DNA from: DATFQI01 sp963816955
GTDB lineage: Bacteria > Actinomycetota > Thermoleophilia > Solirubrobacterales > Solirubrobacteraceae
DNA length: 64,000 nt
Direction: 5' to 3'
Assembly (NCBI GenBank): GCA_963816955.1
Contig: CAWFME010000004.1
Location: 1,054,001 to 1,118,000, forward strand
The notes beneath the pieces are model-generated. The model was not told the origin of the DNA. It ran no database searches and worked only from the letters and a program-made list of their open reading frames with translations. Shown here one piece after another: positions 35,410 to 43,312 of this stretch. How positions within the stretch are numbered: position 1 is the first letter of the stretch; every line of letters starts with the position of its first letter. A program made the position numbers and the translations under genes.

Positions 35410-36059
35410 GGCCCGCGCTTCCAGCCGCCGAGCAGCTTGCGCCGCTCCGCGCGCTGTCCGCGCTGCAGATCGAGCACCTCGAGCAGCGACTGGTCTCGAT
35501 CGAGCGCATGGAAGAGGTGATAGGGCTTCGGGTCGTCGGAGGGGACGGTCCCGCACAGCAGCTGCCAGTCCGCACGCTCGTCGTCGTCGCGCGCGACGAT
35601 CCTCACGGGCTCGCGGCCGTCCGCGACCGGGGCGGTGGCGATCGCCATGGTGTGGTGGAGCCAGTGCAGCATCCACTGGGCCCGGCGGTCCTGCAGCATC
35701 GCCTCGTCGGCCACCCACCAGACGTAGTCGAGCGTGTCGTGGGCGAGCGCCTCCTCGCGCGTGAGGTCCGGGCCACCCTCCGGCACGTCCTCGAACGGCT
35801 CGTCCACCAGGCTGAACGCGTGGCCGTCCTCGGACATGCGGACCTCTGCGTGGAAGGAGCCGCCGCCCTCGTTGCCCGCGCCGATCCCGATCGTGATCCG
35901 CCCGGCCAGATCGTCGTGGCCCGAGGTCCAGCCGAGCGCGTAGGAGGCGAGCTCGCCGCGGTGGGACACGCTCTCGCCGAAGGCGCGGCGCTCCGTCCCG
36001 CCGCAGTGCGGGCACTCGCGCTCGATCAGCCGGCCCTCGGTGATCCGCATCCCGCCCAC
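35403..36059 (-). CDS. Hypothetical protein with N-terminal CxxC, 218 aa
   Basis: Starts at GTG 36059, which has a TACGCT box 6 bases upstream; an ATG 9 bases further in is the alternative. The N-terminus contains ECPHCGG, half of a zinc-ribbon-like site without a clear partner pair. The middle is beta-rich (LAGRITIGIGAGNEGGGSFHAEVRM) and the C-terminal half is rich in Trp and Asp. I do not recognise the family. It converges on the MerR operon and is transcribed away from the TetR gene. Confidence 0.65.
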   Translation of the reverse strand: MGGMRITEGRLIERECPHCGGTERRAFGESVSHRGELASYALGWTSGHDDLAGRITIGIGAGNEGGGSFHAEVRMSEDGHAFSLVDEPFEDVPEGGPDLTREEALAHDTLDYVWWVADEAMLQDRRAQWMLHWLHHTMAIATAPVADGREPVRIVARDDDERADWQLLCGTVPSDDPKPYHLFHALDRDQSLLEVLDLQRGQRAERRKLLGGWKRGPY

Positions 36060-36065
36060 AGCGGG

Positions 36066-36071
36066 AGCGTA
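36066..36071 (-). promoter_or_regulatory. -10 box TACGCT of hypothetical gene
   Basis: On the minus strand TACGCT ends 6 bases before GTG 36059. Confidence 0.35.
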
Positions 36072-36075
36072 CGCA

Positions 36076-36675
36076 TCAGCGGGCGAGCACCGCGCGGATC
36101 AGCTCGGTCGCCGCGTCGGCGAGCTCGCCCATCCGCTCGGCGTGGCCGGCCTCGACGGCCTCCAGCATCAGCTCGTCCAGCCCGCCGACCACGGCCGTCG
36201 CGAGCGCGGGGGTGAGGGCGCGGATGCCGTCCTCCTCGGCCTCGGCGGCGAGCGAGAACGCCCGCAGCTGCTCGGCGTAGCGGCGCTGGACCTCCCGGCG
36301 CAGCACCCGCGCGCGCGGCCCGGCCGCGTGGATCTCCAGCACCGCCGCGCGCATCAGCTCGGGCTCGCCGGCGACGCGCTCGAAGTAGGCGCGCGCGGCC
36401 GCCCCGATCCGCTCCTGCCACGGGCCGCGCGCGGTGGCGACCGCGTTGGAGATCAGCTCGAGCAGCTCCTCCGTCGTCTCGGCGTAGAGCGCGAGGAAGC
36501 ACGCCTCCTTGTCGGCGAAGTGCTCGTAGAACGTGCGCTTGGACACGCGCGCTACGCGTACGACGTCCGCGATCGTGACCGCCCCGTAGCCCTTCTCGGC
36601 GATCGCCGTCGCGAGTCCCTCCGTCAGCCGCGCGCGGTGCCCCGCGGCGGCCGGCCTGGTCGTCGTCGTGGCCAT
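36076..36675 (-). CDS. TetR-family transcriptional regulator
   Basis: A 199-residue TetR regulator with N-terminal helix-turn-helix (VTIADVVRVARVSKRTFYEHFADKE, written here only as VTIADVVRVARVSKRTFYEH) at ~35-60, followed by a helical ligand and dimerisation domain. ATG 36675 overlaps the stop of the upstream SDR gene, so it is the second gene of an SDR-tetR operon. It is the best candidate to bind the GTAC-type sites at 37590, 40701 and possibly 32438. The ligand may be an acyl-CoA or the SDR substrate; this is inference. Confidence 0.88.
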   Translation of the reverse strand: MATTTTRPAAAGHRARLTEGLATAIAEKGYGAVTIADVVRVARVSKRTFYEHFADKEACFLALYAETTEELLELISNAVATARGPWQERIGAAARAYFERVAGEPELMRAAVLEIHAAGPRARVLRREVQRRYAEQLRAFSLAAEAEEDGIRALTPALATAVVGGLDELMLEAVEAGHAERMGELADAATELIRAVLAR

Positions 36676-37580
36676 CAAGCGGTCTGCTTGTCCTGCTCCT
36701 CGACCGGGGCGGCGACGGGCATCGCCACGCTCGTCGTCCCGTAGTAGCGGCCGAGCGCCTGCACCTCGGCCTCCATCTGCGGCACCATCCTCGCCACCTC
36801 GCGCCTCATCGCCCAGTAGCCGACGGAGCCGGTGGTGAGCGTGCGCAGCGCCTGGATCAGGGCGATCGCCTTGGGCACGTAGACGCGCCGGCGGCGGCGC
36901 TCCATGCCATGGACGATCGCGTCCGCGCATTCCTCGACCGAGGTCGTGGCGTTCATCGGCCAGGGGAACTTGTCGAAGGCCTCGTCGAAGCTCTTGAGGT
37001 CCTTGCGCTGATCGCGCACCAGGTCGGTGTCGATCCAGCCGGGGTGCACGGAGCCGACCTTGACGCCCTTGTGGGCGACCTCGAGCCGCAGGCAGTTGGC
37101 GAACTGCTCGACCGCGGCCTTGGAGGCGGCGTATGCGGCCAGCCCGGGCGCCATCGTGAAGGCGGCCGTGGAGGAGATGATCATCACGTAGCCGCGGCGC
37201 TCGGTGACGTACGGGAGCGCGGCGCAGACGGTGCGCACGACGCCGTTGACGTTGATCTCGATCGTGCGCAGCAGCACCTCGGGCGGGCTGATCGCGACCG
37301 TGCCGCTGTTGCCGACCCCGGCGTTGGCGAGCACCACGTCGATCCCGCCGAACGCGGCCACGGTGCCCGCGACGGCGCCGTCGAGCTGCTCCTGGCTGGT
37401 GACGTCGGCCTCGAACCACACGGCGCGCTCGCCCAGCTCGTCGGCGAGCGCCCGCAGGCGGTCCGGCTCCAGGCCCACGAGCGAGACGCGGGCGCCCTTG
37501 GCGACCGCCCGGCGGGCGGTCTCGGCGCCGATGCCGCGGGCGGCGCCGGTGATCAGCACGACCTTGTTCTGGAGTCCCAT
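36675..37580 (-). CDS. Short-chain dehydrogenase/reductase
   Basis: A 301-residue classical SDR: NAD(P)-binding TGAARGIG at ~10-17, NAG motif in LANAGVGNSG, catalytic Ser in MIISSTAAF, and YAASK with the catalytic Tyr and Lys. The C-terminal ~100 residues are longer than in a minimal SDR and contain a basic patch (ERRRRRVYVPK) and a hydrophobic segment, suggesting membrane association and a lipid-like substrate. It is the first gene of an operon with tetR and carries a GTACC-rich upstream site 10 bases before its ATG. Confidence 0.88.
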   Translation of the reverse strand: MGLQNKVVLITGAARGIGAETARRAVAKGARVSLVGLEPDRLRALADELGERAVWFEADVTSQEQLDGAVAGTVAAFGGIDVVLANAGVGNSGTVAISPPEVLLRTIEINVNGVVRTVCAALPYVTERRGYVMIISSTAAFTMAPGLAAYAASKAAVEQFANCLRLEVAHKGVKVGSVHPGWIDTDLVRDQRKDLKSFDEAFDKFPWPMNATTSVEECADAIVHGMERRRRRVYVPKAIALIQALRTLTTGSVGYWAMRREVARMVPQMEAEVQALGRYYGTTSVAMPVAAPVEEQDKQTA

Positions 37581-37589
37581 GCAGGGACC

Positions 37590-37616
37590 GTACCCGCTTG
37601 GTACCCCTTCGTACCG
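37590..37616. promoter_or_regulatory. GTACC-rich operator upstream of SDR-tetR operon
   Basis: Three GTACC units start at 37590, 37601 and 37611 (spacing 11 and 10 bases). The core ends CTTGGTACC (37597-37605), identical to the site at 40701. It lies 10 bases upstream of the SDR start. Confidence 0.5.
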
Positions 37617-37617
37617 T

Positions 37618-37881
37618 TCAGCGCGTGAGGCGGCGGGCGGTGGCCGCCGCGCTGGCCGCCCGGCCGGCGAGGCGGCCGAGCTGGCGCGCCTCCGCCTTGC
37701 TGAGCCGGTTCGGCCGGCCGCGCGACTTCACCAGCAGCTTGCGGACCTGCTCGCGCTCGTCCGGCGTGAGCGCGCTCCACCCGGCCTGCAGCCAGAGGAA
37801 GACGATCGACGAGCGGCGGCGCAGCTCGGCCCAGGGGATCTCCTCGGGCTTCGGGAGCGGTCTGCGGCGCAGCGCGGGCAC
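37618..37881 (-). CDS. Small basic hypothetical protein, 87 aa
   Basis: GTG 37881 is supported by a TAGCCT box 7 bases upstream. The protein is Arg-rich and helical: an aromatic segment (VFLWLQAGWSALTPDEREQV) is followed by a basic stretch (KSRGRPNRLSKAEARQLGRL) resembling a DNA- or RNA-binding tail. No family is recognised. It lies between the secreted protein gene and the SDR promoter. Confidence 0.6.
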   Translation of the reverse strand: MPALRRRPLPKPEEIPWAELRRRSSIVFLWLQAGWSALTPDEREQVRKLLVKSRGRPNRLSKAEARQLGRLAGRAASAAATARRLTR

Positions 37882-37888
37882 CCTCGGC

Positions 37889-37894
37889 AGGCTA
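37889..37894 (-). promoter_or_regulatory. -10 box TAGCCT of small basic protein gene
   Basis: On the minus strand TAGCCT ends 7 bases before GTG 37881. Confidence 0.45.
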
Positions 37895-37906
37895 CCCGCG
37901 GGCGCC

Positions 37907-38734
37907 TCAGCACTGATCCCTCATGTTGGGGTTGATCTCGAAGCGGATCCCCTGCGTGCCCACGTACACCGCGTTCGGATCGGCGGGGCCGGCGATCAGC
38001 AATTCGCGCGACGACTGGCCGTTGACGACCGTGTTGATCACGACCGCCACGCCGCCGCCGCGCTCGGGGAACGTGTAGCCCTCCGCGAACGACCACGTGC
38101 CCTCGCGCCGGGCGGCGGAGTCGCAGATCTCGCCCGAGACGCTGTTCCAGTCGGCCTGCTGGTAGCGGAACACGCCGTTGGCGTAGAGGAAGATCCGGTA
38201 GTAGGTCTGCGTCACGCTCCCCGCCGTCATCCGCTCGAGCAGCAGGTCGCCGGAGCCGAGCGCCGCCCGGGCGGCCGCGTCGTCGCGCGTGAGCGTCACG
38301 CCGGGCGCGGCGGGCGGGGCGGGCGCGCCGCCGCCGCCGGGGGCAGGCGTCGAGCCGCCGGGCGCGGGCGCCGCGGGCGCGGCAGGGGTCGAGCGCGTCT
38401 GCTTGACCGTCCCGGACGCCGTCCTGACGGAGATCTTCACCTTGGTCGCGTAGAGCCCGGCGAGCTGGGCCGCGCTCAGCGCGCCCGAGCGCCACGTGCT
38501 CTTGCGCGCGGACTTGGCGCCCTGCTTGAGCTTGTACGTCGCCGCGCCCGCGGCGACCTTGACCGCGCGCGGCCGGGTCCGGGCGGTGAACTTCTTGCCC
38601 GATGTCACCGTGACGACCAGCCGGCTGCCCGCGAACGAGGGCTTGGTCTTGAGGCTGGGCGCCGCCGTCGCGGCGCCGGGGAGTGCGAGCGCGCCAACCG
38701 CGGCGAGGGCGGCGAGCATGACGTACCGGTTCAT
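37907..38734 (-). CDS. Secreted hypothetical protein, 275 aa
   Basis: A signal peptide (MNRYVMLAALAAVGALALPG, cleavage after ATAA) precedes a Lys/Arg-rich beta domain (~30-110), a Pro/Gly/Ala linker (~115-145) and a C-terminal domain with two or three Cys (EICDSAARREGTW and the final DQC). The basic N-terminal domain is similar in character to the C-terminal domains of the two metalloproteases at 25604 and 27704, which may reflect a shared cell-wall-binding module; this is only an impression. The function is unknown. Confidence 0.7.
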   Translation of the reverse strand: MNRYVMLAALAAVGALALPGAATAAPSLKTKPSFAGSRLVVTVTSGKKFTARTRPRAVKVAAGAATYKLKQGAKSARKSTWRSGALSAAQLAGLYATKVKISVRTASGTVKQTRSTPAAPAAPAPGGSTPAPGGGGAPAPPAAPGVTLTRDDAAARAALGSGDLLLERMTAGSVTQTYYRIFLYANGVFRYQQADWNSVSGEICDSAARREGTWSFAEGYTFPERGGGVAVVINTVVNGQSSRELLIAGPADPNAVYVGTQGIRFEINPNMRDQC

Positions 38735-38740
38735 GGAGCG

Positions 38741-38746
38741 ACGCTA
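38741..38746 (-). promoter_or_regulatory. -10 box TAGCGT of secreted protein gene
   Basis: On the minus strand TAGCGT ends 6 bases before ATG 38734. Confidence 0.4.
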
Positions 38747-38773
38747 CAGCGCCGCCCCACGACCGGCAACCCT

Positions 38774-40675
38774 TCAGGTGCTCAGCGCGCGCTCGTCGAC
38801 CGAGTCGGGCTGGGAGGCGATCATCGGCCCGTCGCCGGACGGGTCGGCGACGCCCTCCTCGACCCACTCATAGCGGCCCTCGAGGACCGCCTGGGCGCCC
38901 GCGTAGTTGGCGTCGTCGTTGTTGGACCACAGCTCGTCGAACAGGCGGTCGACGCGCCCGCGGGCCTGCTTGCAGAACAGGTCGGCGAGCTCGTAGGCCT
39001 GCTCGGCGAGGTCCGGCCGCTCGCCCTTGATCGTGTTCGCGTAGGTCGCCGCCGACGCGATCGCGTACAGCTCGGCGCCGATGTCCACGATCCGCCCGAG
39101 GAACGCCTGCTTCTTCTCGAGCTTGGCCTGCCAGCGGCCCATCGCGTAGAACGTCGTGCGCGCGAGCTTGCGCGAGTGGCGCTCGACGAAGCGCAGGTGC
39201 GTGGCCAGCGAGCCGAACTCGTCGTAGGACCCGGGCTTGAGGCCCTCGCCGACGGTCAGGCCCGGGAGCCACTTGGCGTAGAACTTGCCCGCCCCGACGG
39301 CGGCCTTGGCCTTCGTCGAGAGGTCGCCGTCGCCCTCGAGGATCTCTCCGGCGACCTGCAGGTGCTGGTCGACCGCCTCGCGGGCGATCAGCAGGTGCAT
39401 GATCTCCGTGGAGCCCTCGAAGATGCGGTTGATGCGCATGTCGCGCAGCGCCGCCTCGACGGGCACCGGCTTCTCGCCGCGGTCCTTGAGCGACTGGGCG
39501 GTCTCGTAGCCGCGGCCGCCGCGGATCTGCATCAGCTCGTCGAGCACGAGCCAGCCGTTCTCCGACGCGTAGAGCTTCGCGATCGCGGCCTCGATGCGGA
39601 TGTCGTTCTTCTTGTCGTCGGCCAGGCGGGAGGAGACGTCGAGCATCGCCTCGAGGCCGAACGCGGTCGCCGCGATGTACGCGATCTTCTGCGCGACGGC
39701 GTCGTGCTTGCCGACGGGCTGGCCCCACTGGACGCGCTCCGTCGACCACTCGCGTGCGACCTTCGTCGCCCACTTGGCGTTGCCGACGCAGATCGCCGGC
39801 AGCGCGAGGCGGCCGGTGTTGAGCGTGGAGAGGGCGATCTTGAGGCCCATGCCCTCCTTGCCGATCAGGTTCTCCTCCGGCACGAAGACGTCCTCGAGCA
39901 CCGTCACGGAGTTCTCGATGCCGCGCAGGCCCATGAAGGCGTTGCGGCTCTCGACGGTGACGCCGTCGGTCGAGTAGTCCAGGACGAACGCGCTGATGCC
40001 GCCGCGGTGGCCGTCGACGCCCTTGGGGACCTGGGCCATCACGACGACGATGTCGGCGATCGCGCCGTTGGTCGCCCACAGCTTGCGGCCGTTGAGCAGG
40101 TAGCCGCCGTCGGTCGGCGTGGCCGTCGAGCCGAGCCGCGCCGGGTCGGAGCCGACGTCGGGCTCGGTGAGCAGGAAGGCGGAGATGTGGTCCTTGGCCA
40201 CCTTCGGCAGCCACTTCTGCTTCTGCTCCTCGGAGCCGAACAGCATCAGCGGCTCGGCGACGCCGATCGACTGGTGCGCCGAGAGCAGCGTGGCCAGCGA
40301 GGAGTGCCAGGTGCCGGCCAGCGCGAGCGCCTTGTTGTAGTAGACCTGCGAGAGCCCGAGGCCGCCGTACTGCTCGGGCACCTTCATGCCGAGCGCGCCG
40401 AGCTTCTTGAGGCCGTCGATCGCGGCCTCGGGGATCTTGGAGTCGCGCTCGATCTCGAGCGGGTCGACGTGCTCGGTGAGGAACGCGCGCAGCTTGCCGA
40501 GGAACGCCTCGCCCTTCTCGACGGCCTGCGCGTCCAGCTTGGGCTGCGGGTGGATCAGGTCGAGCCGGAAGTTGCCCAGGAACAGCTCCTTGCCGAAGCT
40601 CGGGAGCTTCCAGTCCTGCTCGCGCGCCGCCTCCGCGACCTGCCGTGCCTGCTGCTCGCTGACTTGGGTCGACAA
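38774..40675 (-). CDS. fadE10: Long acyl-CoA dehydrogenase, FadE10-like
   Basis: A 633-residue acyl-CoA dehydrogenase. It resembles mycobacterial FadE10, as I remember it, from the N-terminal KPSFAKELFLG-like segment (here LPSFGKELFLGNF) through SAFLLTEPDVGSDPARL (flavin site) and NRIFEGSTEIMHLLIAREAVD to a C-terminal helical extension (SRKLARTTFYAMGRWQAKLE) of about 150 residues beyond normal enzymes. TTG 40675 is chosen because GGAGG lies 5 bases upstream; no ATG fits. It oxidises long or branched acyl-CoA. The GGTAC site at 40701 lies 25 bases upstream. Confidence 0.92.
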   Translation of the reverse strand: MSTQVSEQQARQVAEAAREQDWKLPSFGKELFLGNFRLDLIHPQPKLDAQAVEKGEAFLGKLRAFLTEHVDPLEIERDSKIPEAAIDGLKKLGALGMKVPEQYGGLGLSQVYYNKALALAGTWHSSLATLLSAHQSIGVAEPLMLFGSEEQKQKWLPKVAKDHISAFLLTEPDVGSDPARLGSTATPTDGGYLLNGRKLWATNGAIADIVVVMAQVPKGVDGHRGGISAFVLDYSTDGVTVESRNAFMGLRGIENSVTVLEDVFVPEENLIGKEGMGLKIALSTLNTGRLALPAICVGNAKWATKVAREWSTERVQWGQPVGKHDAVAQKIAYIAATAFGLEAMLDVSSRLADDKKNDIRIEAAIAKLYASENGWLVLDELMQIRGGRGYETAQSLKDRGEKPVPVEAALRDMRINRIFEGSTEIMHLLIAREAVDQHLQVAGEILEGDGDLSTKAKAAVGAGKFYAKWLPGLTVGEGLKPGSYDEFGSLATHLRFVERHSRKLARTTFYAMGRWQAKLEKKQAFLGRIVDIGAELYAIASAATYANTIKGERPDLAEQAYELADLFCKQARGRVDRLFDELWSNNDDANYAGAQAVLEGRYEWVEEGVADPSGDGPMIASQPDSVDERALST

Positions 40676-40680
40676 CGTGT

Positions 40681-40685
40681 CCTCC
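40681..40685 (-). promoter_or_regulatory. Ribosome binding site deciding a TTG start
   Basis: On the minus strand GGAGG with a 5-base spacer precedes TTG 40675, the start of the FadE10-like gene. Confidence 0.6.
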
Positions 40686-40700
40686 AGGTTCAAGGGTTCA

Positions 40701-40716
40701 GGTACATCTTGGTACC
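40701..40716. promoter_or_regulatory. GGTAC operator upstream of fadE10-like gene
   Basis: GGTACATCTTGGTACC contains two GGTAC units 10 bases apart; its last nine bases match the SDR-tetR site and its first eight (GGTACATC) match the left part of the fadA2/fabG4 palindrome. Confidence 0.55.
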
Positions 40717-40740
40717 CGGGTTCGCGGGAGGTGAGGCGTG

Positions 40741-40746
40741 TAGCCT
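40741..40746 (+). promoter_or_regulatory. -10 box TAGCCT of membrane protein gene
   Basis: TAGCCT ends 9 bases before GTG 40756. Confidence 0.45.
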
Positions 40747-40755
40747 CGACGCGCC

Positions 40756-42132
40756 GTGTGGCGAGCGATCCTGGGCATCCTGGCGGCGGCCGCCGCGTCG
40801 CCGCTGCTCGTGCGCGCGGCACCGGGCTACGACCCGTGGTCATGGCTGCTGTGGGGGCGAGAGGTCGCCGGCGGGAGCTTGTCGACCGTCGACGGGCCCG
40901 CCTTCAAGCCGCTCCCGGTCGCGGTCTGCGCGCTGCTCGCGCCGCTCGGGAGCGCCGCGCCCGTCGTGTGGGTCGTGATGGTGCGCGCCGCCGCCGGCGC
41001 CGCTCTCGTGCTCGCGTACGGCCTCGGGCGTGAGCTCGCTGCCGGCCGCGAAGCGGCCCCACGGCGGTGGGCGCCGGTCGCGGGTGGCGCCCTCGCGGTG
41101 GCCGGTGTGGCGCTCGCGGGCGGCTTCGCGCTCGAGACGGCGCGCGGGGGCGAGGCGCCGCTCGTGATCGCGGCGGCGCTCGGCGCGATCGCGTGCTGGC
41201 GGGCCGGGCGGCTGCGCGCGGCGCTGGCGCTCGGGGCGGCCTGTGCGCTGCTGCGGGTGGAGGCGTGGCCGTTCCTCGCGCTCGCCGGCGTGGTGGCGTG
41301 GCGCAGCGAGCCCCGCACCCGCGCGCTGCTCGGCGCGCTCGCGGTGCTCGTGCCCGCGGCGTGGTTCGTGCCCGAGTGGCTCGGCTCGGGCGACGTGCTG
41401 CGCTCGGGCGCCCGCGCGCGGGTCCCGAACCCCGGCCAGCCGGCGCTCGCGGACGTCCCCGCGCTGGCGTCGCTGTGGGCGGCGGCGAAGCTGCTGCTCG
41501 TGCCGCTCTGGCTCGGCGTCGTGCTCGCGCTGCGAGAGCCGCTCACCCGCGCGCCGGCCCTGGCCGGGGGCGCCTGGGTGGTGCTCGTCGCGCTGATGGC
41601 TCAGGCCGGCTTCTCCGGCGAGCCTCGCTACGCGCTGCCCGGCGTGGCCCTGCTGGCCGTCGCCGGAGCGGCCGGCGCGGCCGGGGCCGCCCAGGCGTGG
41701 GCCCCATCCGCGTGGCTCAGGCACGCGGATGGGGCCCACGCTCCCGTGGGGCTGCGGATCGTGGCCGCGGCGGCGGTGCTCGTCGTGGCGGTGGTGGCGC
41801 TCACGGAGCTGCGCGACGTGCGCTCCGCCCAGGCGCACCAATGGGCGCTCGCGCGCGACCTCGACGCCGCGGTGCGGGCCGCGGGCGGCCGCCAGGCCGT
41901 GCTCGCCTGCGGGCGGCCGTACGTGGGGCCGTACCGGGGGCCGCTGATGGCCTATGCGCTCGACGTGACCAAGCGCACGGTCGAGCCCGACGACCGCCCG
42001 CAGGCTCCCGGCGTCGTGTTCCGCGCGCGGCTCACCTCCGCGTCCGACCCGGCGCCCGAGGCAGGGCCGCCGTTCGAGGCTGCCGCGCGGGTGGGGGAGT
42101 GGCAGGTGCTCCGCTCCTGCGCCGCGAATTAG
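40756..42132 (+). CDS. Polytopic membrane protein, glycosyltransferase-39/87-like
   Basis: A 458-residue membrane protein with about 10 hydrophobic helices. It starts with one helix and the loop motif GYDPWSWLLWGRE, typical in position and character of GT-C polyprenyl-phosphate-dependent sugar transferases (first periplasmic loop with Asp). It ends in a soluble extracellular domain (~355-458) with two Cys. Sugar transfer to a cell-wall or lipid acceptor is inferred. The coding sequence contains a perfect 19-bp inverted repeat at 41696-41740 that encodes an in-frame 15-residue insert-like segment. Confidence 0.7.
   Translation: MWRAILGILAAAAASPLLVRAAPGYDPWSWLLWGREVAGGSLSTVDGPAFKPLPVAVCALLAPLGSAAPVVWVVMVRAAAGAALVLAYGLGRELAAGREAAPRRWAPVAGGALAVAGVALAGGFALETARGGEAPLVIAAALGAIACWRAGRLRAALALGAACALLRVEAWPFLALAGVVAWRSEPRTRALLGALAVLVPAAWFVPEWLGSGDVLRSGARARVPNPGQPALADVPALASLWAAAKLLLVPLWLGVVLALREPLTRAPALAGGAWVVLVALMAQAGFSGEPRYALPGVALLAVAGAAGAAGAAQAWAPSAWLRHADGAHAPVGLRIVAAAAVLVVAVVALTELRDVRSAQAHQWALARDLDAAVRAAGGRQAVLACGRPYVGPYRGPLMAYALDVTKRTVEPDDRPQAPGVVFRARLTSASDPAPEAGPPFEAAARVGEWQVLRSCAAN
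41696..41740. repeat. Perfect 19-bp inverted repeat inside coding sequence
   Basis: The arms CGTGGGCCCCATCCGCGTG (41696-41714) and its exact complement (41722-41740) flank the loop GCTCAGG. The whole element is 45 bases, a multiple of three. Confidence 0.85.
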
Positions 42133-42142
42133 GGTTCCCTAA
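42129..42142. promoter_or_regulatory. TTAGG-N4-CCTAA palindrome with -10 box
   Basis: TTAGGGTTCCCTAA overlaps the previous gene's stop and a TAATAT -10 box (42140-42145), 12 bases before ATG 42158. The architecture equals the iron box at 44380. Confidence 0.5.
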
Positions 42143-42157
42143 TATGTTGCCGCGTCG

Positions 42158-43312
42158 ATGCGGCTCGCGCTCATCATCCTCGCCGTCCTGGCGCTCGCCC
42201 TCGGCGGCGCCTACGCCGCCTTCGGCCGCGGCGACGACCTCGACGACATCAGGATCCCGGAGGTCGCGACCGAGTCCGGCACCGCGCACCACTTCGACGT
42301 CCGCGCCTTCGCGAAGGGCTTCAACCGGCCGACCTGGGTCGGCCAGGCCCTCGGCGACGACGCCCTCTGGGTGACGGAGCAGTCCGGCCGCGTGTACCGC
42401 CTCGACGGACACCGGAGGACGCTCGCGCTCGACCTCGGCGACCGCGTGAAGCTCGGCGCCGAGCAGGGCCTGCTGGGCATCGCGTTCCACCCCGACTTCG
42501 CGACGGACCGCCGCGTGTACCTGCACTGGTCCGACCCCAAGGGCGACACGCGCGTGGCCGAGTTCGAGGCCCGCCGCGACGGCCGCATCGACCCCGAGCC
42601 GCTGCGCGAGCTGCTGTTCGTCGACCAGCCCGAGGAGAACCACAACGGCGGCCAGCTGCTGTTCGGGCCCGACGGCCGCCTGTACCTCGGGCTCGGCGAC
42701 GGCGGCGGCGCCTTCGACCCGCGCCGCACCGCCCAGGACCCCGGGAACAAGCTCGGCAAGATCCTCGCCGCCGACGTCCGCAAGCCCGAGCCGGGCTGGG
42801 AGACCGTCCTGACCGGCCTGCGCAACCCGTGGCGCTTCTCGTTCGACGCCGCGCTCGGCGAGCTGTGGATCGGCGACGTCGGCCAGGACGACTACGAGGA
42901 GATCGACCGCGTGCAGCTCGAGCCCGACGAGCCGCCGAAGAACCTGGGCTGGAGCGCCTTCGAGGGCTCCCACCGCATCAAGGGCCACGACCTCGACGAG
43001 GCGGGAGAGCTCGTCTGGCCCGTCGCCCAGTACGCGCACCCCGAGGGCTGCTCGGTCACGGGCGGCGTGGTCTACGCCGGCTCCGCGCTGACGAAGCTCG
43101 GCCGCCGCTACGTCTACGGCGACTTCTGCTCGGGCGCGCTCTACACCCTGAAGGGCACGCCCGAGGGCCGTGCCACCGACGCCCGCCGCGAGCAGGCCAA
43201 GGTGCCGGGCCTCACCCACATCGGGACGACGAACGACGGCGAGCTGCTCTTCGCCTCGGGCAACGGCGCGCTCTATCGCGCGGTGGAACCCGCCGCCGGC
43301 TCCGGCTCCTGA
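42158..43312 (+). CDS. PQQ-dependent soluble sugar dehydrogenase (Asd/GDH-B type)
   Basis: A 384-residue six-bladed beta-propeller of the soluble glucose/sorbosone dehydrogenase family, anchored or exported through an N-terminal hydrophobic segment (LALIILAVLALALGGAY). Hallmarks: FNRPTWVGQ, LLGIAFHPDF, the EENHNGGQLLFGPDGRLYLGLGDGG active-site region (here PEENHNGGQLLFG), GLRNPWRFSFD and the late YAHPEGCSVTGG with a Cys that may pair with FCSGALY. PQQ synthesis genes are not in the window. Its 3' end overlaps the converging ABC ATPase gene by 40 bases. Confidence 0.88.
   Translation: MRLALIILAVLALALGGAYAAFGRGDDLDDIRIPEVATESGTAHHFDVRAFAKGFNRPTWVGQALGDDALWVTEQSGRVYRLDGHRRTLALDLGDRVKLGAEQGLLGIAFHPDFATDRRVYLHWSDPKGDTRVAEFEARRDGRIDPEPLRELLFVDQPEENHNGGQLLFGPDGRLYLGLGDGGGAFDPRRTAQDPGNKLGKILAADVRKPEPGWETVLTGLRNPWRFSFDAALGELWIGDVGQDDYEEIDRVQLEPDEPPKNLGWSAFEGSHRIKGHDLDEAGELVWPVAQYAHPEGCSVTGGVVYAGSALTKLGRRYVYGDFCSGALYTLKGTPEGRATDARREQAKVPGLTHIGTTNDGELLFASGNGALYRAVEPAAGSGS

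Noticed and set aside
37598..40978. 1126-residue plus-strand open frame over the FadE10-like gene
   Set aside because: Antisense reading with Arg/Gly/Val composition; the dehydrogenase motifs are on the minus strand.
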